Shown here one piece after another: positions 53,240 through 61,778 of a stretch of 64,000 nt of DNA (its first letter is position 1; every line of letters starts with the position of its first letter). The DNA comes from an uncultured Flavobacteriaceae bacterium. GTDB lineage: Bacteria; Bacteroidota; Bacteroidia; Flavobacteriales; Flavobacteriaceae. The stretch covers positions 85,598 through 149,597 of the forward strand of contig CANKYF010000011.1 of NCBI GenBank assembly GCA_947487895.1, given 5' to 3'. Position numbers and translations under genes: made by a program. The notes below the pieces were generated by a model. It was not told where the DNA came from and ran no database searches. It saw only the letters and a program-made list of their open reading frames with translations.

Positions 53240-53673
53240 CAGAAGTTTTTATTATCAAAACTCTGTAATGATGTAATCACTTCTTTCAAAAAGGCCTCTC
53301 TGTCATTCTGTATCCTATCCACAATGCCTACTCTATCATCTGGAATTAATATGGTGTTGTCATATTTAAAACCCCATGCCATCATTTCTAATAAAATAGG
53401 AATTAAACCAATCCCTTCTTTTGTTAAACGATATACTTTTTTTGTTCTTTGTTTCTCATATTTTTCACTTATAACGAAACCATGTAACTCTAACTTTTTC
53501 AATCTGTCAGAAAGCACATTGGTAGCAATACCTTCACCAGCATCTAAAAATTCATTATAAAACCGATAACCTTTAAAAACAATATCTCTAATTATTAATA
53601 AAGACCATTTATCTCCAAATAAATCCAAAGACCTACTTATAGGGCATTCAGAGCGTTTTTCATTTTTTTTCAT
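53236..53673 (-). CDS. HxlR-family transcriptional regulator
   Basis: A 145-residue winged-helix regulator starting at the ATG at 53673 (a TTG one codon earlier is less likely). HxlR signatures: CPISRSLDLFGDKWSLLIIR, DIVFKGYRFYNEFL, EGIATNVLSDRLKKLELHGF and the wing YRLTKEGIGLIP. Members often sense reactive aldehydes or redox stress; some carry a conserved Cys near the N-terminus, as here (Cys ~10). It is divergent from an NTF2-like gene, with two matching palindromes in the 88-bp gap. Confidence 0.93.
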   Translation of the reverse strand: MKKNEKRSECPISRSLDLFGDKWSLLIIRDIVFKGYRFYNEFLDAGEGIATNVLSDRLKKLELHGFVISEKYEKQRTKKVYRLTKEGIGLIPILLEMMAWGFKYDNTILIPDDRVGIVDRIQNDREAFLKEVITSLQSFDNKNFC

Positions 53674-53677
53674 CAAA

Positions 53678-53732
53678 CACTTGTTTTTTGCAAGTGAATC
53701 TATATATTTGTTTCACTTGCTTTTTGCAAGTA
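53678..53732. promoter_or_regulatory. Paired HxlR operators flanking a consensus Bacteroidetes promoter
   Basis: CACTTG-N7-CAAGTR occurs at 53678-53696 and at 53714-53732, 36 bp apart. Between and overlapping them is a full promoter for the NTF2-like gene: -33 TTG (53681-53683), a 19-nt spacer and -7 TATATTTG (53703-53710), with the start expected near 53717. One operator therefore covers the -33 box and the other the start site, a clear repression geometry; the HxlR gene starts only 5 bp away and is probably autoregulated. Confidence 0.75.
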
Positions 53733-53761
53733 ACAAATTTAACAATTTAAAATCAATTAAA

Positions 53762-54118
53762 ATGAACAGTAAAGAACAATCACTAGAAGTAGTAGAAAAT
53801 TTTTTTAACGCTATAAACAAAGGAGATTTTATAGAAGCAAAAAGTTACATGGCTGCAAATCATAATTATGTAGGTCCTATGTTTTCTACAAATAACCCTG
53901 AAGATTATTTTGAAAAATTAATGGCTTTTGAAATGGAATTTGCTGTTGAAACTCAAGACTTAATTGTTGCCGAAAATGCTGTTACTCATTTGTCATTACT
54001 CAAAGTTGTAAACCCAGTAAAAGCTACTATACCTTGTTGTGAAGTATTTAATGTTAAAAATGGAAAAATAGATCAGCAAAGATTTTATTTTGATACAAAT
54101 CTATTTCCAAAACCATAG
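53762..54118 (+). CDS. NTF2/SnoaL-like small protein
   Basis: A 118-residue protein. The ATG at 53762 is chosen because it starts the fold (SLEVVENFFNAINKGDFIEA) and lies 45 nt after the predicted transcription start; an in-frame ATG at 53681 falls inside the promoter. The cone-like NTF2/SnoaL fold is indicated by the N-terminal helices and the ending CCEVFNVKNGKIDQQRFYFD. Family members are ketosteroid-isomerase-like enzymes or ligand binders; catalytic residues are not evident. Divergent to HxlR and most likely its target. Confidence 0.78.
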   Translation: MNSKEQSLEVVENFFNAINKGDFIEAKSYMAANHNYVGPMFSTNNPEDYFEKLMAFEMEFAVETQDLIVAENAVTHLSLLKVVNPVKATIPCCEVFNVKNGKIDQQRFYFDTNLFPKP

Positions 54119-54144
54119 AGTTTAAATTTACTGTGAAAATCTAG

Positions 54145-54180
54145 AATAACACTACAAGTTTAATTGTAGTGTTATTTTTT
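54145..54180 (+). terminator. Intrinsic terminator after the NTF2-like gene
   Basis: AATAACACTACAA and TTGTAGTGTTATT make a perfect 13-bp stem with a 6-nt loop, followed by TTTT, 27 nt after the stop codon. Confidence 0.92.
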
Positions 54181-54274
54181 AGAAATTATATTTTTAAGCT
54201 TCACCAAGATTCCAAATTCTTGAAGCTTTTAGTTGAATTATTAATTAAAAAAAACAGAAGCGTATTCAGCTTTT

Positions 54275-55222
54275 TTATTGGTTAACCATCACATTTTTCA
54301 ATGAGAAGTTTGTATCTGTTGGAAAATTTTGAGGAACGTAATTTTCTACCTTATTGTTGCTTAGCCATTGTAAAGCACGTATCATACTTTGATGAAAAGC
54401 AACACATTCCATACTAGGAGGTTGTTTTTGATTGTGCCATAAATGGCCATAGGTAGAGCTATAAACTTTTCCTTTCCTGTATTTTACCGTCCATTCCATA
54501 GGAAAATTTAAACCAGTTTTTTCATCTTTGGCATAAGATAATACCTCAAGGTTTTTTTCTGATCCTCTTCCGTATCTGTAAACCTCTATATCGGCTGCAA
54601 TCCATTTTTTTGGCATGCCTATGTGAATGGGATGTTGACCAATTCGTGTAATTAAGGCATTTCTACGATTGCCATGACCTGTATTTTCGCCTTCTCCTTT
54701 TGGTATCACAGTGATTTTTTCATTTTCATCAATTGTTAACGCAATTCCAAAATCTTTTTTCCGCCACCCTAAACCAATCATTTCATTATATGCATCCCAG
54801 CTTTTAAACGCATTTGTTGCACCATGGTACATATATACACCACCACCTTGTTTCACATATTCTTCAAATGATTTTTTTACTTTATCTGGCCATTGTAAAC
54901 TGCTTTCCTTATTAATATTATTACAAGTTTGAATAACAACAGGATAGTTAGAAAATTTGGGATTCCAATCCTCCCAAGCAGCGTTATTTTTTTCTTTATT
55001 GGGACAGGTACTTACAAAAACGGTAAATTTTCCGCTAGATTCTAGTATTTTTTGAAGATATTTTGTATTTAATTGCCAATGATGATTACTAAACCCATCA
55101 ATTATTAAAACTGGTATTTTATTATCTGTTGAAGAATTTTTTTCCTTCTTTTGAGCAGTAACTAAACCACAAATTAATATAAAATATAGAATAAACTTTT
55201 TTTTAAAAGATGAATTGTTCAT
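54275..55222 (-). CDS. ThuA-domain secreted protein
   Basis: A 315-residue protein with a signal peptide (FILYFILICGLVTAQ). The ThuA-like class I glutamine-amidotransferase fold spans ~33-285: IPVLIIDGFSNHHWQ, TFVSTCPN-type strand, YVKQGGGVYMYHGATNAFKS and HPIHIGMPKKW, ending EWTVKYRKGKVYSSTYGHLW. ThuA proteins are linked to sugar use, including 3-keto-sugar metabolism, but the reaction here is not known. It stands alone, with no sugar-dehydrogenase neighbour visible. Confidence 0.85.
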   Translation of the reverse strand: MNNSSFKKKFILYFILICGLVTAQKKEKNSSTDNKIPVLIIDGFSNHHWQLNTKYLQKILESSGKFTVFVSTCPNKEKNNAAWEDWNPKFSNYPVVIQTCNNINKESSLQWPDKVKKSFEEYVKQGGGVYMYHGATNAFKSWDAYNEMIGLGWRKKDFGIALTIDENEKITVIPKGEGENTGHGNRRNALITRIGQHPIHIGMPKKWIAADIEVYRYGRGSEKNLEVLSYAKDEKTGLNFPMEWTVKYRKGKVYSSTYGHLWHNQKQPPSMECVAFHQSMIRALQWLSNNKVENYVPQNFPTDTNFSLKNVMVNQ

Positions 55223-55365
55223 TTTTAGGTTTTATTTTAGACAAATTAAAATAGCTGCGTTATTAAGCTAAATAACTTTTTTTACTTGGATGAGGTTTTT
55301 TAACCGCACTTTTATATTTTTACTGTAAGTTTAATCAACCAAAAATAACCCTAAATCTTGACAAA

Positions 55366-56337
55366 ATGACTTTGTATCCATTAAAGTTTTCACCATTATT
55401 TAAATACAGAATATGGGGAGGCGAAAAATTAAAAGAACTTTTCAATAAAAATTATACCGAGGAAAACATAGGTGAATCTTGGGAGATTTCTGATGTAAAA
55501 AACGATGAAACAGTTGTTAGTAATGGTCAGTTACAAGGAAAAACCCTTAAAGAACTCATTAATGAATACAAAGGTGACTTTGTAGGTAATACAGTCTATG
55601 AAAAGTTTGGAGATGCTTTCCCATTACTTATAAAATTTATTGATGCCAAAACGCCACTTTCAATTCAGGTACATCCAAGTAATGAGATAGCAAAAGAGCG
55701 TCATAATTCGTTTGGAAAAAACGAAATGTGGTACGTTATGCAAGCTGATGAAGATGCTGAATTAATAGTTGGCTTTGAGAAGAAAATAAGTAAAGAAGCT
55801 TATTTAGAACATTTAGAAAATAATACCGTTTTAGATGTAATGCACCATGAAAAAGTAGATTCTGGAGATACTTTTTATATCCCTACTGGGCGTGTGCATG
55901 CTATTGGTGCTGGTGTGTTATTAGCAGAAATTCAACAAACAAGTGATGTTACTTATAGAATTTATGATTACGATAGAGTAGATGCTAAAACAGGACAGAA
56001 AAGAGAATTACATAATGAACTGGCTATAGGTGTTTTAGATTTTGAACCACAAGATAATTACAAGTCTAGTTATAATTTAGAAGAGAATACATCTAACACT
56101 CTAGTGCATTCTCCATATTTTAGAACCAATATTATTGATCTTAAAGGAAACATTGATAAAGATTATACATCTATAGATTCTTTTGTAATTTATATGTGCG
56201 TTGAAGGAGCAGCCACTATAAATTATAAAGATGAAGTGTATAATGTAAAAATAGGTGAAACCATTTTATTACCAGCTTCTGTAAATAATGTGAGCCTTAA
56301 TTCTAATAGTGGACGCTTGTTAGAAGTCTATTATTAA
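55366..56337 (+). CDS. manA: Mannose-6-phosphate isomerase, type I (second copy)
   Basis: A 323-residue paralogue of the manA at 29279 with the same zinc-site motifs (SIQVHPSNE, KNEMWYVM, TGRVHAIGAG). The N-terminal ~215 residues are very similar to the first copy, and the C-terminal beta domain is much less so. It stands alone among ordinary genes, so it is probably the general isomerase for mannose metabolism and nucleotide-sugar supply, whereas the other belongs to the mannan operon. Upstream is a 143-bp gap with no clear promoter match. Confidence 0.95.
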   Translation: MTLYPLKFSPLFKYRIWGGEKLKELFNKNYTEENIGESWEISDVKNDETVVSNGQLQGKTLKELINEYKGDFVGNTVYEKFGDAFPLLIKFIDAKTPLSIQVHPSNEIAKERHNSFGKNEMWYVMQADEDAELIVGFEKKISKEAYLEHLENNTVLDVMHHEKVDSGDTFYIPTGRVHAIGAGVLLAEIQQTSDVTYRIYDYDRVDAKTGQKRELHNELAIGVLDFEPQDNYKSSYNLEENTSNTLVHSPYFRTNIIDLKGNIDKDYTSIDSFVIYMCVEGAATINYKDEVYNVKIGETILLPASVNNVSLNSNSGRLLEVYY

Positions 56338-56354
56338 TTCTAGAAGAAGAAAAA

Positions 56355-57191
56355 TTATTTTACTTTTTTCTGAATTTTAGAAGTATCAACTAATTTTTTT
56401 ACACTAATCTCTGGATTGCCATAAATATTTATGGTACTATTTCCAGATGCTTCAATGGTTATATCATCAACAGTTTCAACTGTAATTACACTAGAAATTT
56501 CTGCTGCAGCAATAACAGATTTTGCCGTATAGTTTTTACCATTAAAAGTAGTATGATTATCTGCTAAAATATGTATAGTTTCTACATTTCCATCTATACC
56601 AGCATTTGCCCTTTGTTGTAAACTAATTGTAGTACTGTCATTATTTATTTGAGCATCAAGTTTGGCATTGTTTTGTAGGTTTAAATCAGCATTTGTACAA
56701 TTAAGATTCAAGAAAATTTTAGATTTTTCCTTGCTTTCCAAAACAAAATCATCTGTGGTTAAAGTCATAGTAATTTTAGAAGAGCCTTCAGATGAAATTT
56801 TAAAATTTGATGATTTCACCGAAGAAATTACATTTATGGTTGAGTTGCCTTTCGTGATTAGTTCATTAAGATTATCGTTATAATTCACTTGAATTTTTAA
56901 GCGTTTTTTTGACGTTATCTTTTTTAAGAAATTAAAACTTAAAGTACTGTCGTTTACAGTAAATTCTATAAAGTTATGTAAGTTCTCATCCGTTTCTATT
57001 ACTACAGATGGTGTTTTTCCATAAAGTAACTCAATATCAAAGTTTTCATCTAAATCGATAACTCTAAAGGAAGGTACTTCAGTTTCAACTTTAGTTACAA
57101 TTCTATTGCCTTTTACTTTTTCTGATTTTTGAGCATATATGCTCATTGTAGAAAGATGTATTAGAAAAACAAGAACTAGAAATTTTTTCAT
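56355..57191 (-). CDS. GIN-domain (DUF2807) secreted protein
   Basis: A 278-residue exported protein (signal ending MSIYAQ). It consists of a repetitive parallel beta-helix-like DUF2807 'GIN' region: VIDLDENFDIELLYGKTPSV, then short repeats such as NFKISSEGSSKITMTL and NADLNLQNNAKLDAQI, ending ITIEASGNSTINIYGNPEIS. These proteins are believed to be adhesin-like surface or periplasmic proteins. It follows another GIN-domain gene, but a strong hairpin lies between them, so it may be transcribed separately or at a reduced level. Confidence 0.85.
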   Translation of the reverse strand: MKKFLVLVFLIHLSTMSIYAQKSEKVKGNRIVTKVETEVPSFRVIDLDENFDIELLYGKTPSVVIETDENLHNFIEFTVNDSTLSFNFLKKITSKKRLKIQVNYNDNLNELITKGNSTINVISSVKSSNFKISSEGSSKITMTLTTDDFVLESKEKSKIFLNLNCTNADLNLQNNAKLDAQINNDSTTISLQQRANAGIDGNVETIHILADNHTTFNGKNYTAKSVIAAAEISSVITVETVDDITIEASGNSTINIYGNPEISVKKLVDTSKIQKKVK

Positions 57192-57284
57192 GTTATGTGA
57201 TTTGAAAGATGCCTTAAGTTATTTTTAGACACCAAAAGCAGTAATAAGTCACTGTAATTGTGTTTGTTGCTTTTTTAAAATAAG

Positions 57285-57322
57285 AAAACCATATTAAACT
57301 ATTTATAGTTTAATATGGTTTT
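57285..57322 (-). terminator. Strong terminator between the two GIN-domain genes
   Basis: A perfect 17-bp stem, AAAACCATATTAAACTA (57285-57301) with its complement at 57306-57322, encloses a 4-nt loop. On the minus strand it is followed by a T-rich stretch, 27 nt after the stop of the 57349-58077 gene. It could work in both directions. Confidence 0.85.
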
Positions 57323-57348
57323 GAATTGGTTGGTTGTAAAATAGTTGG

Positions 57349-58077
57349 TTACTGTTTTCTAATATTTCCAGAAGGACTATCTGTTTTATTTACTTTTTCA
57401 GGATTACCGTAATATTTAATATCTCCACCACTAGAGGCTTTAGCTGTAAGCTCTTTAGAAGTGTTAACCGTTATATCTGCACCGCTTGTGGCTTTTACTT
57501 GACTAGATTCTGCTTTTAAATTTCCTGCTTTAATATCACTACCACTACTAGCTTCCGCAATGAGCGTTCTTGTTTTCCCTGATAATTTTAAATCACTTCC
57601 GCTAGAGGATTTACAATTTAAAATATTAGTGTCAACATCAAGTTTCATATCACTGCCACTAGTAGATTTTAAATCTAGTTCGTCTGCTGAAATAGTATTT
57701 TCAGAATATACATCACTACCACTTGTTGAAATGATACTACTTATGTCTTTAAAGCTTACAAATATTTTTTTTGAGGTAGAACGCCCAATATTTTCCTTAC
57801 AATGAATTTTTAAAACACCATCTTCTATATCTGTCAAAATAATATCATGTAAGTTTTCATCTGCTTCAACAGTAATACTAGTTTCGTTGCCTTGAGTTAG
57901 GTAAACATCTAAACCTTCAGAAGCTTTAATAGTGCTAAAACTATCATTTAATGTTCTGTCTTCAATGGTTACATTACCGTTACCTTTAACACCAGAGTTT
58001 AAATTGATATCGAAGTTGCACGAGAAAAGTGTCAAACTAAGTACTGTGGCTACAATAATTTTTACTAAAGTTGTCAT
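57349..58077 (-). CDS. Head GIN-domain (DUF2807) lipoprotein
   Basis: A 242-residue lipoprotein (lipobox TLFSC, Cys ~20). The DUF2807 region starts FSTIKASEGLDVYLTQGNET and continues as SGSD-containing repeats (IISTSGSDVYSE, LKSTSGSDMKLD, CKSSSGSDLKLSG, AEASSGSDIKAG, VKATSGADITVN), one per beta-helix turn of roughly 20 residues. It closes the PadR-PspC unit in many flavobacteria and is probably envelope-stress related. It is 123 nt downstream of the PspC gene. Confidence 0.88.
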   Translation of the reverse strand: MTTLVKIIVATVLSLTLFSCNFDINLNSGVKGNGNVTIEDRTLNDSFSTIKASEGLDVYLTQGNETSITVEADENLHDIILTDIEDGVLKIHCKENIGRSTSKKIFVSFKDISSIISTSGSDVYSENTISADELDLKSTSGSDMKLDVDTNILNCKSSSGSDLKLSGKTRTLIAEASSGSDIKAGNLKAESSQVKATSGADITVNTSKELTAKASSGGDIKYYGNPEKVNKTDSPSGNIRKQ

Positions 58078-58182
58078 GATTTGTTCGTTTTTTGATTGAT
58101 GAATAATTTTGATTGTAAATATTTAATTTATTATGATTGATTTTTAATTTAAGTTTCTGAAATGTTGGTTTTTATGGATGTA

Positions 58183-58198
58183 CTGATAGCTATCGGTA
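58183..58198. repeat. Short palindromic repeat after the PspC gene
   Basis: CTGATAGCTATCGGTA and its flanking TA form a near-perfect palindrome (one mismatch) centred on GATAGCTATC, 2-20 bp after the PspC stop codon. The sequence resembles the CCGATAGCTATCGG repeats often seen between flavobacterial genes (from memory). There is no T tract. Confidence 0.45.
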
Positions 58199-58200
58199 TG

Positions 58201-60036
58201 TTAATCGTCTTTAGATTTTATTTTTACACCATCTGAGTCTATTTTTACTTCTACTTCATCACTGTCACTTGTAATACCATCAGAATTTATTTTAACTTCC
58301 ACATTATCATTTTTAATTTCTATACCATCTTTGTTTATTTTAAGACCAGATGTTTCATTCTGTATATCAATATCTGTTTCAAAAGTCTCTTCTTCTGGGC
58401 AGTCTAAACATTCAGTATCGTCTTCAAGGATTTTTAATAAATGATTAGTGTGTTTATATGTAACAATGTTTGAAGTATTCTTATGATGACTTAAATAGTG
58501 CTTTGAATTATTATTAAAGTTTACTACAGTGCCCTCTGGTAAATAAAGAATAACATCTATTTCTTGATCACTGAATTTATTATCTGCATTAGTTGTTAAA
58601 TAAGAGTCTAATGATAAAGTATTATTTTTTAAAACATAATTATAGTTAATATTTTTAGCTCGTTCTATGGCCTTATCATAATTACTGCCATCAGCACTCT
58701 TTTTAATGTTAATTGATGCTAAAGAATCTGATGTTGAACGCACTCTAATTCTAACATTTGCTCTATAGATTATTTTTTGTCCACTCTCATCATTTGCTAT
58801 TTTAAACAAATTATGATTCCTGTAAAAACGATTTCCCATGATATCATTAGTTACCATTTTAACTTTTATGGTATCATTAGTTTTAACATTAAGCTCATAT
58901 TTTTCCGTAAAGTTTGCATCTATCGCATGTTCACTAACTTCTCTAATACCTATAACTATTAAACCAATAACAGAGATTAACCATACACCAAGTAATGTGA
59001 ATTTAGCAATGTTACCTATAGACTTAGAGTTATTGATTAAAATTTTAATTCCTAGGTAAAACAGAAAGAAAAACGGAATACCAATGGCAAATAGAGTAAA
59101 TAGAGATACTAGCCAAATAGGAGAGTCTCCAGAATTATACATGTGCGCATTTTCCATCCAAGGTATGTGAACAATATCTATAACTCCCACAGATAGTAAC
59201 GATACAATTAAAGAAATTATGGTTACAGCTCCTATAAAGATTAGAAAGACTCCAATAAATTTGGCAAATACTTTAAAGAAAAACATAAATATCTCTGCTA
59301 ACGTATCAAAAAAAGCACTTGATGAAGATTTTACTTTATTAGTTTGCCTTTTAAAATCAACGTTTTTTGCCGCATCGCTTACGTTTTTTGCCGCGTCTGT
59401 GACGGTATCTGAAACATTTTTAGCTACACCAGTAACAGTTTCGGTAACATTATCAAAGCCATCTTTAATCTTTTTTTCAATGTTACTAATATTAACGGGT
59501 TCACCAGTCATCATTATTTTTTCGGCAGTGGTTCTAGCTTCAGGAACTAAAATCCACAACAAAATATAGAGTAATACACCAGTACCAGCGGCGCTAAAAA
59601 GTATAATCCACATTAAACGTATCCAAATGGCATCAATACCAAAATAATGTCCTAAACCAGATGAAACACCTCCAATATATGAGTTCTCAGCATCCCTAAA
59701 TAATTTCTTATTTGGAGTAGAATTTTTAGAGGTATAAGATGATTTATTTGGTTCATCTTCAAATATTTCATCGTCAACCAAATAATCTTCAGGTTGTCCC
59801 ATTATAGAAATTACTTCGTCTACTTGTTTAATGCCTATAACCTGTTTATCATTTTGTACGCGCTCATTAAAAAGTTCTGCAATTCTAGCTTCAATATCGG
59901 TTATAATTTCAGAGCGTCCTTGAGAGTCTGTAAATGAACGTTTTATAGCCTCAAGATAGCGTTGCAATTTTAGGTATGCATCTTCATCTATATGAAAAAA
60001 TATACCAGCTAAATTTATGTTGACTGTTTTATTCAT
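58201..60036 (-). CDS. PspC-domain membrane protein with adhesin-like C-terminus
   Basis: A 611-residue inner-membrane protein. An N-terminal cytoplasmic segment (~1-105) precedes the PspC domain (~110-170; KKLFRDAENSYIGGVSSGLG, HYFGIDAIWIRLMWIILFS). A linker with the repeat VSDTVTDAAKNVSDAAKNV follows, then four or so membrane segments (~240-385) and a large extracytoplasmic part ending in repeats of the type IKNDNVEVKINSDGI. PspC proteins respond to membrane stress. The start overlaps the padR gene by 8 nt, so they are co-translated; PadR probably controls the unit. Confidence 0.9.
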   Translation of the reverse strand: MNKTVNINLAGIFFHIDEDAYLKLQRYLEAIKRSFTDSQGRSEIITDIEARIAELFNERVQNDKQVIGIKQVDEVISIMGQPEDYLVDDEIFEDEPNKSSYTSKNSTPNKKLFRDAENSYIGGVSSGLGHYFGIDAIWIRLMWIILFSAAGTGVLLYILLWILVPEARTTAEKIMMTGEPVNISNIEKKIKDGFDNVTETVTGVAKNVSDTVTDAAKNVSDAAKNVDFKRQTNKVKSSSSAFFDTLAEIFMFFFKVFAKFIGVFLIFIGAVTIISLIVSLLSVGVIDIVHIPWMENAHMYNSGDSPIWLVSLFTLFAIGIPFFFLFYLGIKILINNSKSIGNIAKFTLLGVWLISVIGLIVIGIREVSEHAIDANFTEKYELNVKTNDTIKVKMVTNDIMGNRFYRNHNLFKIANDESGQKIIYRANVRIRVRSTSDSLASINIKKSADGSNYDKAIERAKNINYNYVLKNNTLSLDSYLTTNADNKFSDQEIDVILYLPEGTVVNFNNNSKHYLSHHKNTSNIVTYKHTNHLLKILEDDTECLDCPEEETFETDIDIQNETSGLKINKDGIEIKNDNVEVKINSDGITSDSDEVEVKIDSDGVKIKSKDD

Positions 60037-60397
60037 TTTTTTGTTGTTTTTCTTGTGCTGAATTTATTTCAGTATGATTTGTTACTATGTTAACGGCGTT
60101 TTGTAATTCGCTCCATGTAGTGTCTAATTCCTTTAAAAATAATTTCCCGGTTTCTGTTAAACCGTAATATTTTCTAGGGGGTCCAGAGGTAGATTCTTCC
60201 CATCTGTAGCTCAAGAGTCCCGCATTTTTAAGTCGTGTAAGTAAAGGGTAAATAGTACCTTCAACCACTAGCAACTTAGCGTCTTTTAGTGTACTTAGAA
60301 TTTCTGCAACATAGGCGTCATTATCTTTTAAGACAGACAATATGCAGAACTCTAATACGCCTTTACGCATTTGCGCTTTTGTGTTTTCTATCTTCAT
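60029..60397 (-). CDS. PadR-family transcriptional regulator
   Basis: A 122-residue winged-helix repressor: MRKGVLEFCILSVLKDNDAY (~10-29), VAEILSTLKDAKLLVVEGTI, YPLLTRLKNAGLLSYRW and the wing SGPPRKYYGLTETGKLFLKE. The order PadR-PspC-GIN is a conserved flavobacterial module. An AGTATC (60398-60403) and a GATACT (60449-60454) lie upstream, and a better palindrome lies before the next gene out (61074-61094). Confidence 0.93.
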   Translation of the reverse strand: MKIENTKAQMRKGVLEFCILSVLKDNDAYVAEILSTLKDAKLLVVEGTIYPLLTRLKNAGLLSYRWEESTSGPPRKYYGLTETGKLFLKELDTTWSELQNAVNIVTNHTEINSAQEKQQKNE

Positions 60398-60448
60398 AGT
60401 ATCAATTCGTTTAATATTTTAAGACTGTTCATTTTTTGATTGATTTTT

Positions 60449-60470
60449 GATACTGAAACAAGTTCAGCAC
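60449..60470. repeat. Short dispersed repeat (CTGAAACAAGTTCAG type)
   Basis: The segment contains CTGAAACAAGTTCAG, an imperfect palindrome of the kind widely scattered in flavobacterial genomes (from memory). It lies in the 167-bp gap between the PadR gene and the DUF4870 gene and holds no coding signal. Confidence 0.45.
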
Positions 60471-60564
60471 AGGTTTGATTGTATTGATGAAATTATATTA
60501 TAAATAAATGGGTTTTTCGCTTAAAATGGTAACTTCTTGCTACGAACCCTAATGCACTTATTCA

Positions 60565-61011
60565 TTACTTTAAAAAGTTAATAGTAAACGGATACTTGTA
60601 ATATTCACCGTCTCGTGCCTTTAAACTTGCCACAATTATTAAAACAAGTTCAATTATAAAAGCTAAAACAGCTAAAAGCCCTAAAGCGCCTCCTATATAT
60701 AATAAAGGTGATGGTTTATCTAAGTTAATATGAAAATTGTTATACCCATGAAAATCTATAAAGTCTATGCCATTAAAAATTTTAAAAATAAAAAAGGGAA
60801 CACTTAAAGTTCCAAGAATAATGGCATAAAGTAACACACTAATTTGAAAATTAATGGCTTGTTTTCCATGATTATCAATAAACTCAGATTTATCTTTATT
60901 AGTTGTCCATAATATAATAGGGCCAATGAAATTTCCAAACGGAATTATAAACCTACTAAAGGTAGATAAGTGAATAAAAGTTGCAATGTTTTTTTGATGA
61001 TTAGTTAACAT
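60565..61011 (-). CDS. DUF4870 small membrane protein
   Basis: A 148-residue protein with about three hydrophobic segments. The DUF4870 pattern is present: FIHLSTFSRFIIPFGNFIGP followed by IILWTTNKDKSEFIDNHGKQ and AINFQISVLLY. The function of the family is unknown. It lies upstream of the PadR-PspC genes in the same direction and has a PadR-like palindrome in its promoter region, so joint control is likely. Confidence 0.88.
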   Translation of the reverse strand: MLTNHQKNIATFIHLSTFSRFIIPFGNFIGPIILWTTNKDKSEFIDNHGKQAINFQISVLLYAIILGTLSVPFFIFKIFNGIDFIDFHGYNNFHINLDKPSPLLYIGGALGLLAVLAFIIELVLIIVASLKARDGEYYKYPFTINFLK

Positions 61012-61073
61012 GATTTCTTTGATTGATTTAAAACATATAATAGTTTCTTATACAAATATATGTCTAAAATAAG

Positions 61074-61094
61074 GTACTTTGTTACGCATAGTAC
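61074..61094. promoter_or_regulatory. PadR-like palindromic operator upstream of the DUF4870 gene
   Basis: GTACTTTG-TTACG-CATAGTAC is an inverted repeat with 7 of 8 arm positions paired, 63 bp before the DUF4870 start codon. It resembles the TACTATG...CATAGTA operators of PadR repressors and is the best site in this region for the PadR protein encoded at 60029-60397. Confidence 0.55.
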
Positions 61095-61187
61095 TAAAAA
61101 TTAACATTTTTTTAACAATTGCAAATGGTGTTCATCATAAAAGATATTAAAAAATAGAGGGATGATTAGAGCTGTGAAGTACTGGTT

Positions 61188-61598
61188 TTATTTAGAATTT
61201 AATACTAATTTATTTGCCCAAGCTACAGCATCTGTTAAATTGTCAAAAATTTTTGCAGGTATGTCTAAAAACAATTTTTCTATCTCAAGAATTTGAGCAT
61301 GAAAGGGTTTTTTACCTATCACAGCATACCCTTTAACATTGGGCGCTAACTTTTTTGCATCAATATGAACAGTAGGTTGAATAGAGTATGAGTTAACCCT
61401 ATTACTTATATAAACAAAGGGAATAGTTGTTCCATAATATTTGTTTGTAAGCTTATTTGTTACTTCTAATACAACATCCAAATCTACAATAATACCTTCT
61501 TTGAGCTCAGAAATCATTAAGTTGTCATAATAATGAAAAGTACCAACATTTTTTACTTCATGTTTTCTGATTAGCTTATTTTTTATTTTGATTGGCAT
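61188..61598 (-). CDS. STAS/SpoIIAA-like small cytoplasmic protein
   Basis: A 136-residue protein; I start at the ATG at 61598, because the alternative at 61634 adds residues unlike the family. Pattern: VGTFHYYDNLMISELKEGII at the N-terminus, IPFVYISNRVNSYSIQPTVH in the middle, and FDNLTDAVAWANKLV at the end. This matches flavobacterial proteins with a STAS/SEC14-like fold, of unknown role. No signal peptide. Confidence 0.7.
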   Translation of the reverse strand: MPIKIKNKLIRKHEVKNVGTFHYYDNLMISELKEGIIVDLDVVLEVTNKLTNKYYGTTIPFVYISNRVNSYSIQPTVHIDAKKLAPNVKGYAVIGKKPFHAQILEIEKLFLDIPAKIFDNLTDAVAWANKLVLNSK

Positions 61599-61778
61599 AA
61601 TAACGCTAACTATTTGGCATTTACCAATATACAAAAGGATGTTAAAAAAAGCTAATTTATATTTTAGATTAGATACTATCCAGCAGATTAAGACAATAAG
61701 TAGATTGCTTATTAAAAACGAAAAGAGTTTTTTAATTCATAGATTTACTTATAAATTAGAGAAATAAAATAATAAGAT

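Noticed and set aside
54275..55222. ThuA gene as part of a trehalose or 3-keto-glucose operon
   Set aside because: It has no sugar dehydrogenase, isomerase or transporter neighbours in the same direction, so no pathway is claimed.
58183..58198. Terminator for the PspC gene
   Set aside because: The palindrome has no loop and no T tract, so it was kept as a repeat only.
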